From Trichuris trichiura (Eukaryota > Nematoda > Enoplea > Trichinellida > Trichuridae): a stretch of 64,000 nucleotides of DNA. Of this stretch, positions 35,068 through 47,525 are shown one piece after another; positions within the stretch are counted from its first letter, which is position 1; every line of letters begins with the position of its first letter. The notes beneath the pieces are model-generated. The model saw nothing but the letters and a program-made list of their open reading frames with translations, ran no database searches and was not told where the DNA came from. Made by a program: the position numbers and the translations under genes. The stretch lies in NCBI GenBank assembly GCA_037903355.1, contig JBAJFE010000026.1:558001-622000 (forward strand), given 5' to 3'.

Positions 35068-37629
35068 GGGAAAAAGAGCACTGTGCTGCTCGATCGACAG
35101 TTGGGATATTTAAATAAATTTTGACACAATGCTCAGGTTCCTGAAATCCCAATGACAAATGCCTACCTAAGGTTCAATAGTAGCTGCGGTGATTCCCTGA
35201 TTTTTCTCTTATAAAACAGTTAAAACAAACTGAATCGTTTGATATTTGAAAATACACGCTACACAACGGTATCCCAAAAAGTTCTATCGGTACCAAAGAA
35301 TTAAAACCGCCTTTTGTTCGGTTTATGTATTACACTCGGTCGCGAGCGACTCTGTGCGGTTGAGTTTTAGATGCAAACAATTAATTTGCATAATGACATC
35401 ATCAGAAAGAAGACAATTGCTGTGGAATAGGAAAAATTTCACAGCATTTTCTATTTGGCTTCCTATGCAAGCAGGTAAATCATAGCGGCTGTGCAAGATT
35501 AGCAAATTAGAAAAAGAGAGCCTTTAATTTTTTTGGAGACTTTACGCCTGCTACACTGGCAAAATCCTATTTGCATAAGCACAACTACTAGGTGAACGCG
35601 GACTCGTAATCCCGTGAAATCACGTTAACTGGTGAAAAAAGAAGAATGAAACTTGCATCGGCTGAAAAAGTTTAATTACACATGTTTTGTCTATTTTAAA
35701 CTGCTTTACTAAAAATGCCACTTGGCGCTGAGAAGGGTGGCAAAAGCTTAAGCGCATCTGCCTATGAAAAGTTGCAAAATACTGCGATTCATTACGCGCT
35801 GATTTCTTGTAAACTTGCTCATTACAAATGCGTAAAGTGTGCTTTTCTATCTTTTGCCAAAAACGATCAATGGTAGCCTAAGCCAGAAAAGCGTCGCAGC
35901 CTTCCTTAATTAATGGACGAAGCTTCACTCCAGAATGGAAAAGAAATACAAAATACGCGACAATAGTTGAAAACTCATTTGCATACCCTGCATATCAACG
36001 AAAGGCGAACAAAGTCAACAGAAACCAACATTGAGGAGAGTATAGAAAGTGCTAATGCCAACAGCCAAACGAAACGGAATACACAACAGCGGAATTTTCG
36101 GGATTCGTCTGTGCTCATTATTAAAGCATTACTACAAGGTTAGTGATAGATGTGTATGACTTCAACTTATAACACGCTATGTGAAGCAAGGCTTTAAACT
36201 TTCAGTGCTGATCATGGTTGCACTTGCACGCAAGAAGTATTCATGATTAGCACTGGAAACTTAAGGCCCTTCTTTGCAAAATATACCACAAAGTAAAAAC
36301 ATATACACAAAAGTATCTACAGGAATCTCACTGGCGAAAACACGGCTGCGCTAACGCCTGTAGTATTCAGAAAGGGAAATCGTGGAGGAGCTCTGGAGCT
36401 ATGCATACATTGAAGAACAAAGAGACAAAATACAAATGACAAAAAAAAATTACCATATCCAACCAAGCCTTAAAAGATGTGATCGCCAAAGTTATATTCC
36501 CACAGAACTACTCCATTAGCATCGGTTGCGTACTTTTTAAACTACACGTAATTTATAATGACTTGCTCTCAAATGAGGTCGCTGCAAGCAGATGATAGTT
36601 CATATGACATCTGTAAACTTCTCTGTGATTTTGTTAAAAGTGACAAAGCTTTCAGGGCGGTGCAGATCCCGAAAACTCTGCCATTTCTTGACGGTAATTA
36701 AAACTAACCATGTTTGCACCGTAATTTGCATATTCAATGTATTTACATTATTAATAAGGCTGCCCGTATATAAAGAGAAGGAAAAATTGTATACAAGATC
36801 TACCTGAGCTTATGACCACTCATATTTTGAGATATTAGAGAAAATAGACATTGTCTTCAAGGTCTCCTAAGAACTCAACTATTTTACCATCGCGGCAAAA
36901 CTGACGACAAGGTTTGTGCTTACAGCAAATTATGGCGCCCTGTGGAAAATCAGTTGTCCCTCAGGCTGTAAGCTAACCTGAGCATCGAGATCTCCACAGT
37001 ACTACAGCTGGGCGTGGCAGCAGTGCTGACGTCATAGCAGCACCACTGTTACAGAGTAAACTAACGCACTTTACGGTTTGCCTGTCTACGATTGAAAGCC
37101 GCGGGAGAATCACAACGTGGTATACAACTAAACGTAATTTTTTTCATACAGATGCTTGCATTTATTTCGAAACGTGTGAAAAGTCCAAACAATGCTGCCC
37201 AATGAACAGGCTGTAAAATTCTTTTCCCGCTATACCTTGCAATACTGTAAAAAATTGTACAACATGACAGGTCGTCTATATCCTTACGGTTGGTTTTTGA
37301 AAATCAGTCATAGCATAAATATCTCAGCTTAATGGAGAAATAAAAGCAACTTTTTGTCACCGCCGTTCTCAAGCTGCCATTAGTCAGAAATGTCGTTTAT
37401 TTAAACTGCTATATCAACGCGGAGTAACTAGAATCGTTGATAATAACGATAAGATAGATTAAGAAAGAAAAAACAAATATTTATAGGAAATAATGACTAA
37501 GCTGCGATACCTAATCACTGCTTGAAACAACATTCCTTCCGATGTCGCCACGGGCGTATAAGTAAAGATAGCGCTGTCAAATTTTCGAACTACTACATCA
37601 CTGACAGCGGGTTTTCAATTCCATCAAAG
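35068..37629. other. Spacer between the two lipase genes
   Basis: AT-rich, with AATAAA at 35113-35118 for copy A. No gene is recognised in the rest. TTTTCGGGATTC occurs near 36094, matching the end motif of the foldback elements found elsewhere in the window. Confidence 0.45.
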
Positions 37630-39291
37630 ATGATAATTGAAAGAAGCAAGCTTAGCGTAGTTATATTATTAGCGTTTGTCGCCATGGCGGAACAACAATC
37701 ATCAAAAAAGAAAGAACAAGCAGTCGACCCGGAAGCATACTTGGACGCAGTATAACAGCTTACAAACTGCAGTTGCGCAAAATTATTGTTCCTCTTAGTG
37801 CGGCATTATTCTACTTCACGGCTACGCGTGTCAAGAGCACAGCGTGGTAACCAAAGATGGATACATTTTAAAAATGCAACGCATATCCGGCAAAAGCGGA
37901 AGAACAAGCGAAAAAGGCAAAACTGGACAACCAGTTTTTCTACAGCACGGACTATTCCGCTCTTCAATTGATTGGCTTATCAACCGACCTGATCAAAGTT
38001 TAGGTTGCAACGTTAGCAGACGAATACGCTGCGCTTAAGCAACATGCATTTTCAGCTTTTCTGCTCGCTCAAGCGGGTTACGATGTTTGGCTTGGAAATG
38101 TTCGAGGAAACACTTATTCAAAGCAGCATATCTCTCTCAACCCAACCATGAAGCGGTTCTGGCGTTTCACGTAAGCATACGAGACCGATGCTGATTTGAA
38201 TTTTTGAAAAAAAAATAGTAAGCCTCTGCATGATTCAGTTTCGACCAAATGGCTATGTACGACCTGCCGGCAATGGTCGACTACGTGCTTGACTTTACAA
38301 ATCATTCCTCGTTGCATTACGTCGGCTATTCGCAAGGCAACCTCATAGGCTTTGCCTGCTTCTCGGAAGCACCCGAATGGGCTAAGGATAAGGTATTTTC
38401 AGCGTGGCGCCGAGCGGCTGTTCGTCCCCTACTCGATTTTTCCCAAATTCAGATAAGAAGTTTTCATGCCTTTGCTCCAATTGCCTTTTTGGGAAATGTA
38501 AAATCTGCCTTCGCTTCTATACGGCCATTTTTTCGGCTGCTTAACGTAAAATGACCAAACTTGAATACCAACACTGCAATCAAAAGTGCGTTGCCTTTTA
38601 GTGGATGCTGGAACAATTCGGAAAAGAATTCTTGCCGAAAAGGCAATTCGTAAGGTGGCTTGGCGCCAAAATATGCTCGGGTAGAGCAGCTCTCCTTTGC
38701 AAAAAGGTACTTTTGCTTATTGGCGACTATCACCCAAAATCCATTAACGCGGTAGGAGCCTTATGAAGCCAAACCGCGACTCTATTCAACGTTAGCAGTA
38801 TTGCAGACAAGGATGCCAGTTTATCTCGCCCATAGCAGCGATGGGACCTCGACAATGAATGTGGCCCATTTTGGCCAAGTACGTAATTCGTATTAAATTC
38901 GGAGATAACTTTGAAAAAATTGACTTCAGCTTCTTACGACGCGAAGCATGCAAAAATTTGATTACGGATTCAAGAAAAACATGAAGCACTACGGCCAAGT
39001 ACGCTCTTCATTTCTCTTCAAGCGAATAAACATGCGCTGGTGGGCATTTTACAGGCGGAGCCACCATTGTATCACCCGGAAAGAAACCCTGTACCAACAG
39101 CCTTGTATTGCGGAAGCGATGACCTCATGAGCGATGAGCTTGACGTGAAACGGTTGAGCGAGCAAACTCGAAATTTAATTGGCCTTTACGAATATGAAGG
39201 AATCCATCATTTGGACTTTACATGGGGTCTTAATGTGGTCAATACTGTTTACGCCCAGTTCATGCAAGTACTTTCCGCGCAATGTACGTAA
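37630..39291 (+). CDS. Acid lipase (lysosomal/gastric lipase family), copy B
   Basis: Tandem paralogue of copy A. Exons: 37630-37749, 37799-38003, 38056-38170, 38239-38392, 38453-38545, 38602-38751, 38807-38878, 38930-38998 and 39055-39291 (TAA), 404 aa. Exons 3 to 8 have exactly the same lengths as in copy A (115, 154, 93, 150, 72, 69). ATG 37630 starts a signal peptide (KLSVVILLAFVAMA) followed by a lysine-rich stretch and DPEAYLDA. The triad is kept: Ser in GYSQGN, Asp in LYCGSDDLMS, His in EGIHHLDFTWG. The nucleophile elbow is changed from the usual GHSQGT to GYSQGN, so substrate range or activity may differ. A hexamer AATAAA at 39290-39295 overlaps the stop codon. Confidence 0.93.
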
Positions 39292-41576
39292 TAAAGCTCA
39301 TTTCGATTTACCGACTTGTCGACAGTAGCATAGCTTATGTTTGCCAAATTGCTAACACGAAAGACGAAGAAGAAAGGTAAAGTATGCAACCCGTTAAGAT
39401 ATTGAAAACCAACTTAGTAGAATAGACTTAGAAGTAAACCTGACTTACCTGATGAAGTGTTTTTCATAGGCGTATTTATTTAGCCGAAGGAGCATCCACT
39501 TACTGCTGACGTGTCTGAAACGTTCACCCACGCTTTTTGAAGAACTATTCTTAGTTTTCAAAATATCCGCCTAAATAAAATGCTTCAATTAAATTCTGAA
39601 AAGCTTGACTGAATTCTCTGCTCACCTTAGCCGCCGTCTATTAGCCATTTTCCATTTTCGATTAGTATTAATCGGCTTCTGTTCGCATGGCAACGTTGGA
39701 ATCAATTAAGTTGGCACTACGTTCGTTCTTGGTCATCTCAGTGCAACCGTCTTGGCGACACGTAGTGACCATGCGCTACGACGACATTTCCCTTCTTTAC
39801 GCTTTCTTGAGAGCGTTTCCACGGTTTGCAGTAAGAAAATCAAAACTTAGGCAAAAGCTGACCATGCAGCGCACCTCAATGGGTTCGTTTACGCGCAAGG
39901 AAACAAAATTCTTTACTTCTAGTTGCTGATAACATTTTTATCAACGCGAAGAATTCAATTTCAGCCAAATTTGCCCTATTCTACAAACGTCTGATTCTGT
40001 TAAAACTTATGCAAACGTACAGGGACAAAAAAGGAGCGTGCACGCTATTAACTCCGCGCAAAGAATTGTGGGCGTTGAAATGAACATTTAAAGTTGAACT
40101 AATAAAAGACCGTTTGACAGCTCAATTAAATAGGAAACGCACGTAAACAACAAAGCAATACGAAGTAAATCGTTTCCGGCAGCACTCAACAATTATTATG
40201 ATTATAAGGGCGAGTAGTACTGTTTAACTATAAAACGTAATACCGTTAATGACGGGCAGAAGCGAGATGGCTTCTCGCAACGTTAATAAGAACCAAGATC
40301 AACAGTAAGCGCAGTAGGCTAGCCTTAATCGAATTTGCTCAAAGAGTTTATCCGCTCGTCCCAAGTTTCGGTGCTTATACCACTTTAGGCTTAGATACGA
40401 CAGCAATGTATTACATTAATATCGAAAATGCCGGAATTTAAAAATTCTTGCAAATGCTCACACTTAATAAGTCAACGGACAGCTGTAGCTTCTGCAACAC
40501 TGACGATGATGATTACAACTTAACGAGAAAGCTTCATCTAAACTATAATCGTCTACAATTTTAAACCTAAGCAGAAAAATCGATTTCGGCATAAAGCAAA
40601 CATTAAATAGTACCCTTGCTATCATTCGCACTGCTAAGTGTATACTTCTTTTCTCTTTAATTGCTGAGCAAAACAATAACGACTTCCTTTGATGAGTGAA
40701 TACGCGGGATGCCCTCATTAAGGTATAGTCGCTTTTTCGTCATACTGTCAAAACGGGCTCATCAAGTAGTCTAAAAATGATCAACTTTTGTTGCTATCAA
40801 AGAAGGATCGATATAACGGCCGCATACACCTCCGATGTTGCTCGAAATCCCGAAAGACCAAAACCTCGAACCACCAAGTTCAAGTGCTTTTCCCGCTTTT
40901 TCGCAATTCGACTTACGCCAACTAAGCCTAAACATACACGCAAAAATTATATACATATTATTATTCTCCAGTGTTGGTTTAGGCTTAGCTGGTATTCGCA
41001 AGCTGCGAAAAACTGGAGAAAGCGGTGAAGTTTCGTGATTCGGGATTCTACCTTAAATAACTTTATAGGAACTTACAAGTCTATTTCGGAACGCCGAAAT
41101 AATGATTCCAGCAAAAATAACGAGCAGCGTTTTCCAAAGAAAAGTTTTATGTAAGTTCTAAGCAACCGCATACCATAGGAATCGACGCTGTCAATTTTCA
41201 GTTTTTCGGGATTCTAACTTTAACCACTGATCGCCTATGACTTTGGCATTCGGGATTCAGAGCAGCATCGAGAACGTAACAATTACCCGCGCACTTAGTA
41301 TTACGTATTCAGCATAGAGCGCTTGAAGATTTTGAAAAACGGAACTACCGTCTCATACAGGCGTAAGTGAAAGAACTTAAAGTCAACGTGCGTACCGGAG
41401 AAGAAATTCAATGTCAGCGCTGAGCTCGCAAGACACAGTTTCATATTTTACGGTTCTTCACAAGTACACAAGACGATGTTTCGGACGATAACAGTACTGA
41501 CCACAGCATGAGCATATATGCTACGTTTCCAAGTTGAGCAGCTCTTTACTGCGATCCGCTATTTCCCTTTCAAGCT
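39292..41576. other. Intergenic with foldback repeat; no recognised gene
   Basis: No gene recognised. It contains the inverted-repeat element at 40846-41047 and two further TTCGGGATTC motifs near 41212 and 41248. Confidence 0.45.
40846..41047. repeat. Foldback element with TTCGGGATT ends
   Basis: The left end AATCCCGAAA (40846) pairs with ATTCGGGATT (41038-41047). Inside, CCAACTAAGCCTAAAC (40918-40933) pairs with GTTTAGGCTTAGCTGG (about 40977-40992), and CGCTTTTTCGCA pairs with TGCGAAAAACTGG. It is an imperfect long hairpin of about 200 bp. The same end and inner motifs recur at 61541-61712. Confidence 0.65.
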
Positions 41577-44500
41577 TTATTTTGCCGCTGAACGGACTTC
41601 GCCGAAGAGGAGTGCGCAAAGTTTGTCGATCAAATAGCAGCCGATCAAGTCCAATCCAATGGCCATCAAAACTGTCCTGCGAAACTACAAATGAACAACT
41701 TGAAGATAGGAACGGCTGACCACTGTAGAGACTGCCTTCACCTCGGCGGGAAGAGGAACCAGCTCGAAACTGGTAACCATTTCCGGCATGAATCCCGCCG
41801 CAATTGTCACCACAATACCACCGGATAAAAGTAAACTGTACAAAAGCGACTTATTCTCCATAAGACTTTCCATGAATGGATGGCCCTTAAAGCAGCGGTA
41901 TTACGTGTTAAAACCGAATAAAATGGACGTTTCTTGTTCACGTGGTAGTTGACGGCAAAGTTGCAAGTCTGCAAAAAGACTGACATCAGATAAACGGTGG
42001 TATTAACCAAATTGGGACTGAATTTATCGTCTATTTTAGCTGGCTTTTCCACGCTGAAAAAAAGCGTAATGAGAAAGTAGAATGAGCATAGTTTCTGCAA
42101 GAACCGATCAACGTTGTGCGCCATTTTCACCAGGTAAACTAGCGAAAAGAAGTGGACGGCGAACTGTAGAGAAACTGTGAGCAAAGTGTACACGTTGAAG
42201 ATGTTGGGCAAGGGACGCTGCTTTGCCAACTTGTGCAACGGCTACAAAAGGGATTCAATGGACGTCGTGCCATGGAAGACGTGAATAAGCATCGTCACCT
42301 TCGACCGAGAAATAAAAAAGAAGCAAGCAACCAAAAGAAGGCCTTGTACGGTAGCTTGCGTATCAGAAAATTTTATGCCGTCCAAATAGAGCACGCTTTG
42401 ACTGTACGCCTGCACAAGGGCATTTAGGGCCAAAATTTTGAACATTTGCAACGTGGTCACCAAAGTACACCGTCCGTGACGAATGACGTGACAAACTAAC
42501 ACAATAAAGACTTGTTATTATCAAAGGCGGGAAAACTTCAAAAATGCCCGCCCTACTCGATTGTATCGACGAATATTTAGACGTAAAAGGCGCAGCTACC
42601 GATGCGTCTCCTAATCGAACAAACGACGGGTTTTCTTCTTCGATATTTTTCAAAATTTCTTGCAACTTCTAAACAAGGAGAAAATAAGTTGTACATCTTG
42701 CAAAGGAAGGTTGAGGGTTACGGAGGAACTGTTTACGCCTTGCGACATTCTGACAGCTTTTCGCAGAACAGCGTGCGGAGGTCGCTTCGCAGCATTACTT
42801 GGCATAAACTTGTCGGATTTTGACGCGGAGGGATTTTCGGCTCCTTTAACGTCAATGCTTTTGGATGTTGCTCCCTTTCGCTCCTTTGGCATTGGATGGG
42901 ACAAAAGTGCAACTCCTAAAAGGAGAATGAAAGTAACGTATCATCGTCGGAGGGTTCCCCAAATCTGGCAAGTTACTTTCGCGACTAAGTTAACAACCGA
43001 TAGGATAATTTGAAAAAAAAATTGGCATCCTAACTGGTCAAGTACTTACCAACATCCGCGTGCTTCAAAGCGCCAACGTCATTTGTACCATCGCCGCACA
43101 TAAGAGTGACTATGCCTTGTCGTTTCAGCATGACAATGATCAACTCCTAAATGAACATGCAAATCAAAGAGCGCGCTGGAATCGGTCGGCTGGGTTACAT
43201 GCCTTCTGTTTGGGTGCCATTCTTGCAAACACTTTCACGTGAGGAACAAGTTCCAACAGGAAGGCCATATTTGTATTCATGAACTGCGTGAATCCCTGAA
43301 AAGCGATTACATACCAAATAAAGTCTCATCAAAGCAGTTGGAATGTAAGCAAAAGATATGCAAATTTTCGGCGAGAAATGTGCTACTGCGCCCCTGCTTT
43401 TCGCCTTTATTTTTTGCACTGAAAAATACGCATGCATATCTTTCCCTCAAAGTAGTTTCTGCTTCTTCCTTCAGACGGCACTTAGATAAGTCTTTTGTTC
43501 CGCCAAAGCAGAAGTTAAGTTAGCCCATAAGACGAAATTGTATTTTTTTTTGAGTATATGGCATTTGTTATCCGTGCTCCTACGCTACCGTTGGCCTTTA
43601 ATGATGCTCACGTTCGATTACCTCCCGGGCCGAGTCCTTAAACCAATCATCAGAGCGACGCGGTTGTTGCATGCTTTTTTTTCAATCACTCGGCTCTGCT
43701 TTTATATAAACTTCAGCCAAAACATAATTCCTATGTTTAGGCTTAACCTCAGGTAAAGGCAAAACGTAAATAAGTCATAGCGGCATGATGATTGGCTTGT
43801 CAAACGTAGGCGTCATGAAAAGCCAATGGCTGAGTGGGTGGGGAGGATGGACAACTAAATATCTGAATATTCTATTATAATAACGGGATTTCTTGCCAGC
43901 AAATCTATACCAGAGCACATACATCCTGGAAGCTATATGCATACAGAAGGTAGTTAGGCTGCTAAGATAGAAAGTCCCGGCACCGTTGAACTAACAATGA
44001 AACGCATTCCATCCTACTGTAGAATAAACTTGATTTTCAGGGACCAGGCGACGTTTTTGAAAACCAGCGAAGTGATTCGTGAAAAGAACCGCTTTAGCAA
44101 GCAAATTTTAAAGTGCCGCCAGCTGGGGAAAAGCCGAAGCACCAACGGAAAAAGCAACTTACCGCTCCCGTTAGGCATAAATGAAAATTATCAGTGAGAT
44201 ACTTGGCGCCCTGTATGGGCACCATTGGCACTTGAATACTTTTGTCCAACGAACGCCAACACCAGTCGATTCCTGAAGTCGTAAAGTCATCCGGGTGCGG
44301 CAAACGACAATGCCAATTTACTGTCGTCGTTTGGTTGTTCAAGAATGATAATTTTATGGTCCTCTTTGTCTTGGATAAAACGCAACTCCTTCGCCACGTG
44401 ACAGGCTGTAAGCGGATTATCGCCTGTGATTATGGACACCTTCGATGGGACAACAACAGCTACGGCAAGAAGCAAATAAGAAGCTAATGCAAACTACCTT

Positions 44501-47500
44501 ATGACCGGAGTGTTGTATAGTCTCCACAACGGCTTTAGAGTCGGGTTTCAGGGGACACGAAATTATTACAAAGCCAACGAAATCTAAGCCATTTTCCACT
44601 TCGTCACGGGTCATATCCCTTATCTAAAATAATTCAACTTCACGCAATGCAGAAGCAGAGACTTCCAGGGAAATATGAGCCCACCGTTTGATGGCTTTTT
44701 TGACCCAAATGCTTGTAGCCAAGCGCTAGCACCCTCGCCCCTTCAAGGGTCATGCTCTCGTAAACTTCGTCGTAATTTTCTGGCGCGTTGACAAACTAGA
44801 AAAGCAGAGAGGCCATTTTTGAGCCGCACGCTGTGTTACTTTGAACTACTCTTGATTTCAGCACTTCGGGAGATCCTTTGACCGCAACGAAGTACATCAT
44901 GTCGCTAGTACCCGTTGGGACGTAGCTGGCAATGACAGACATGCGCTGGAGAGACGAAGAAAAATGGTACCGATGGCATATGTGCAATGGAACCTGCTTG
45001 CTTTTGGACGGTATTACGGTATCTTCTGTAAACGATTCAAAGAAGTGTGGAAGCGCTGTTAGCCTACTGGGCATATTAATCACGTCGCGTCAAAATCCAT
45101 TCGCTTCCGGCCAGACAGGCTTTTTCCAAAGGATCGCCAATCAGCTCAGTTTCCAGTTGAACCAAACTATGGCACGTGACCAATACTCTGATACTTTCTT
45201 GCGGCGCTTCCTGCAGAGGTACTATCTCTTTGGAGGCCCTGAATAAGATAATAAGGCTACGGTGACCATCGGAATGCGCCCCTACGCACTTGATTCCCGT
45301 CAATCCTTCCACTACCAAATTGTCCGTTGTCAACGTGCCGGTTTTGTCGAAGCAACAAATGTCCACCTTGCCGGCAAAGGGGACGCGAAATGGCTCGGTG
45401 CAAAAGATTCCTCAAAACATCGAACTGGAGAAGGGGCGAGCGCAACGTTTCTCACACTTCGGCAATACCGAGCTTATGCAACGATATAAGGGAATGATTG
45501 ACAGCCAATGATAGTTCAATTGGAAGTTCTGGCGGAATTACAGAAGTCAGTATCAGGGCGCATTCCAACAACAGCTTGTAGCGGCTGCGTTCCGCGTCCT
45601 CTATGCCTAATAGAGCGCCCAGTAAAACACCGAAATTGTCCCTTGAAAAGCCCACCTTTCATCCATACGTACAGAGCAGCGCAGAGAGCGAATACCAATA
45701 AAAATAAGATAAAGAAAAAGGTTTCACGATTGTTTGCCGTGATTCTCTTAACGCCGTACAATATGGTACGTAACAAGCGACCCTGACTAGTACTGAAGCC
45801 TGTACGCAACACGTATCCAATACAACCATTGTCCGGAGCTGAAAACTATCACGAATCCTAAACAGTTGAACCATCCCCCTCTCGGTATACCTTTAATTCC
45901 GGACGTATTCTTTGGAGGACCCGTATGCTGCACAATTTTCGTACCGCCGTAGAGTACATGCAGTCGTCCGTCGGCATCCATATCCAACGCGTGATCAGGA
46001 TCGAGAGTTTCAATAGGTTCCTTAAAAGCGCAATGCTTCCATAACACATAATGTCATTCTTATGGGCTATAGATTGTACTTTCATTTGAGGAACGGATTC
46101 GCCAGTTAGTAACGACTCATCCACAATGCAAGGACCGCGCAACAATAGTATATCGCAAGGAATTGGACAGCCTTGTTGCGAGCGGCCTACAAACAGCGGG
46201 AGCGTTTAAGCAAAAGTTTACGACTATGTCACTCCCACCAATAAGGAAATAATTTAATGATGATATGAAACGTCTGTAAATTAACATCCAAAAAAGTAAT
46301 ATTAACCTTATAGGTTTTATACATGAGCACAACGCCTAAATTACCACTCGGTAAGCGGGCTTCTGTTACAAAAAAAAGCAAACGTCAAAAAGTGGTTAAC
46401 ATTACAGTACGCTTAATAGAAATTAGGTTCCTACTGCAAAGGCAACGCGTCGCGAATGAACAACTGTACTTTTCTCACCAATGGAAATTATGTCGCCAGC
46501 CACCAGTTCCTCCGTTGATACTTTAACCCACTTCATGTTTCGGTACGCCTGCAAGTCAAGAAATGGAACGACAACGTTACGTTGGAAGCAAAATCGGACG
46601 TTTATCAAATAAGGCGCGTTGCCCATTTTTCGTATTTCTTGCATGTTGCGCAATTGATGCTGAACCAAAGTCGCTTCGAAGGTGACCAGCAGGGCCGAAG
46701 TGAAAAGAGAATAGTACCAAAATTCGTCCATACACCATAAAAGTATGCAGAACATTTGGAATACGAAAAAAGGCGCGGTTGCTCGTTCCCAGAACAATTC
46801 CATAAAGCTGGGTATAACCATTTGCATCCTATATACATATATGCATGGTCATGTTAAGCAATGCGTAACAGAGGTTAAAGAACTTACGAGTTGGCTCCGT
46901 AGTGCTCCAAGGCTGCGCTGAAGGAAGATGGGTCGCTGTGCCCAACAGACTTTTGGTAATGGGCGAACTCAAGATGATCCGGAAATTCAATGGCCGAAAA
47001 ATCTTTCCGTTCCGCTGGGTCCAAGATATATTTTGACTTTTGAAATTCCAACCAAATTTTGTAATGACCATCTCCGTCCTGCTCATACGAAATCAATTAC
47101 CCCAGGGTTCCCTTAAATAGGCAACCATTGGCACGTACCACAACTTTGTGAAGTGGAACAAGTTCGGCAGATCCATTGTTTGGCGTTGGTGTTACCATTG
47201 CCAACGTGGCTTTGCATGGATCGCGAACCTTCGTGGATTGGCAATAAAAGAGTTGAGAATTTAAGCCTGTACTTACCTGGCTGCATGTTAGGAAGCAACG
47301 AATGGATATGAACCAAATACACAACAGTACTGCTATTGTTTGAAGAACTCCAAGAAGCGCCAGAATCATACAAAATTCTTCGAAGTAGGCGTAGAAACCA
47401 TAGCGAAATAACCATAGATAGAAAGTAACAACGTAGGCCAATAAGAAAGGTGCAAAATAGCCATGCAACCACACTTGCTTCTGGTTGTATAACCTAATGC

Positions 47501-47525
47501 GCTCGACCAATTCGTCTATCGCCAT
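41577..47525 (-). CDS. P5A-type ATPase, ATP13A1/Spf1 homologue
   Basis: ER-resident P-type ATPase; characterised P5A enzymes remove mistargeted transmembrane helices from the ER membrane. Start ATG 47525 ([17 protein letters not shown]) is followed by the N-terminal membrane pair. Going down the minus strand: cytosolic domain to about 46880, membrane segments at about 46650-46830, [10 protein letters not shown] near 46490, TGES at 46106-46095, the P5A signature PPELPIELS at about 45535 in a membrane helix, phosphorylation motif DKTGTLT at 45348-45328, TGDNPLTA near 44427, [13 protein letters not shown] near 43100. Last come the C-terminal helices ([35 protein letters not shown]). The final exon reads [18 protein letters not shown] and ends TAA at 41579-41577, after a phase-0 intron from PAE. 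PPELP rather than PPALP separates P5A from P5B. Many short introns interrupt the gene. All catalytic motifs are intact. Confidence 0.93.

Noticed and set aside
41807..42238. Single-exon membrane protein on the minus strand
   Set aside because: Its sequence matches the C-terminal membrane part of the P5A ATPase, so it is an exon, not a separate gene.
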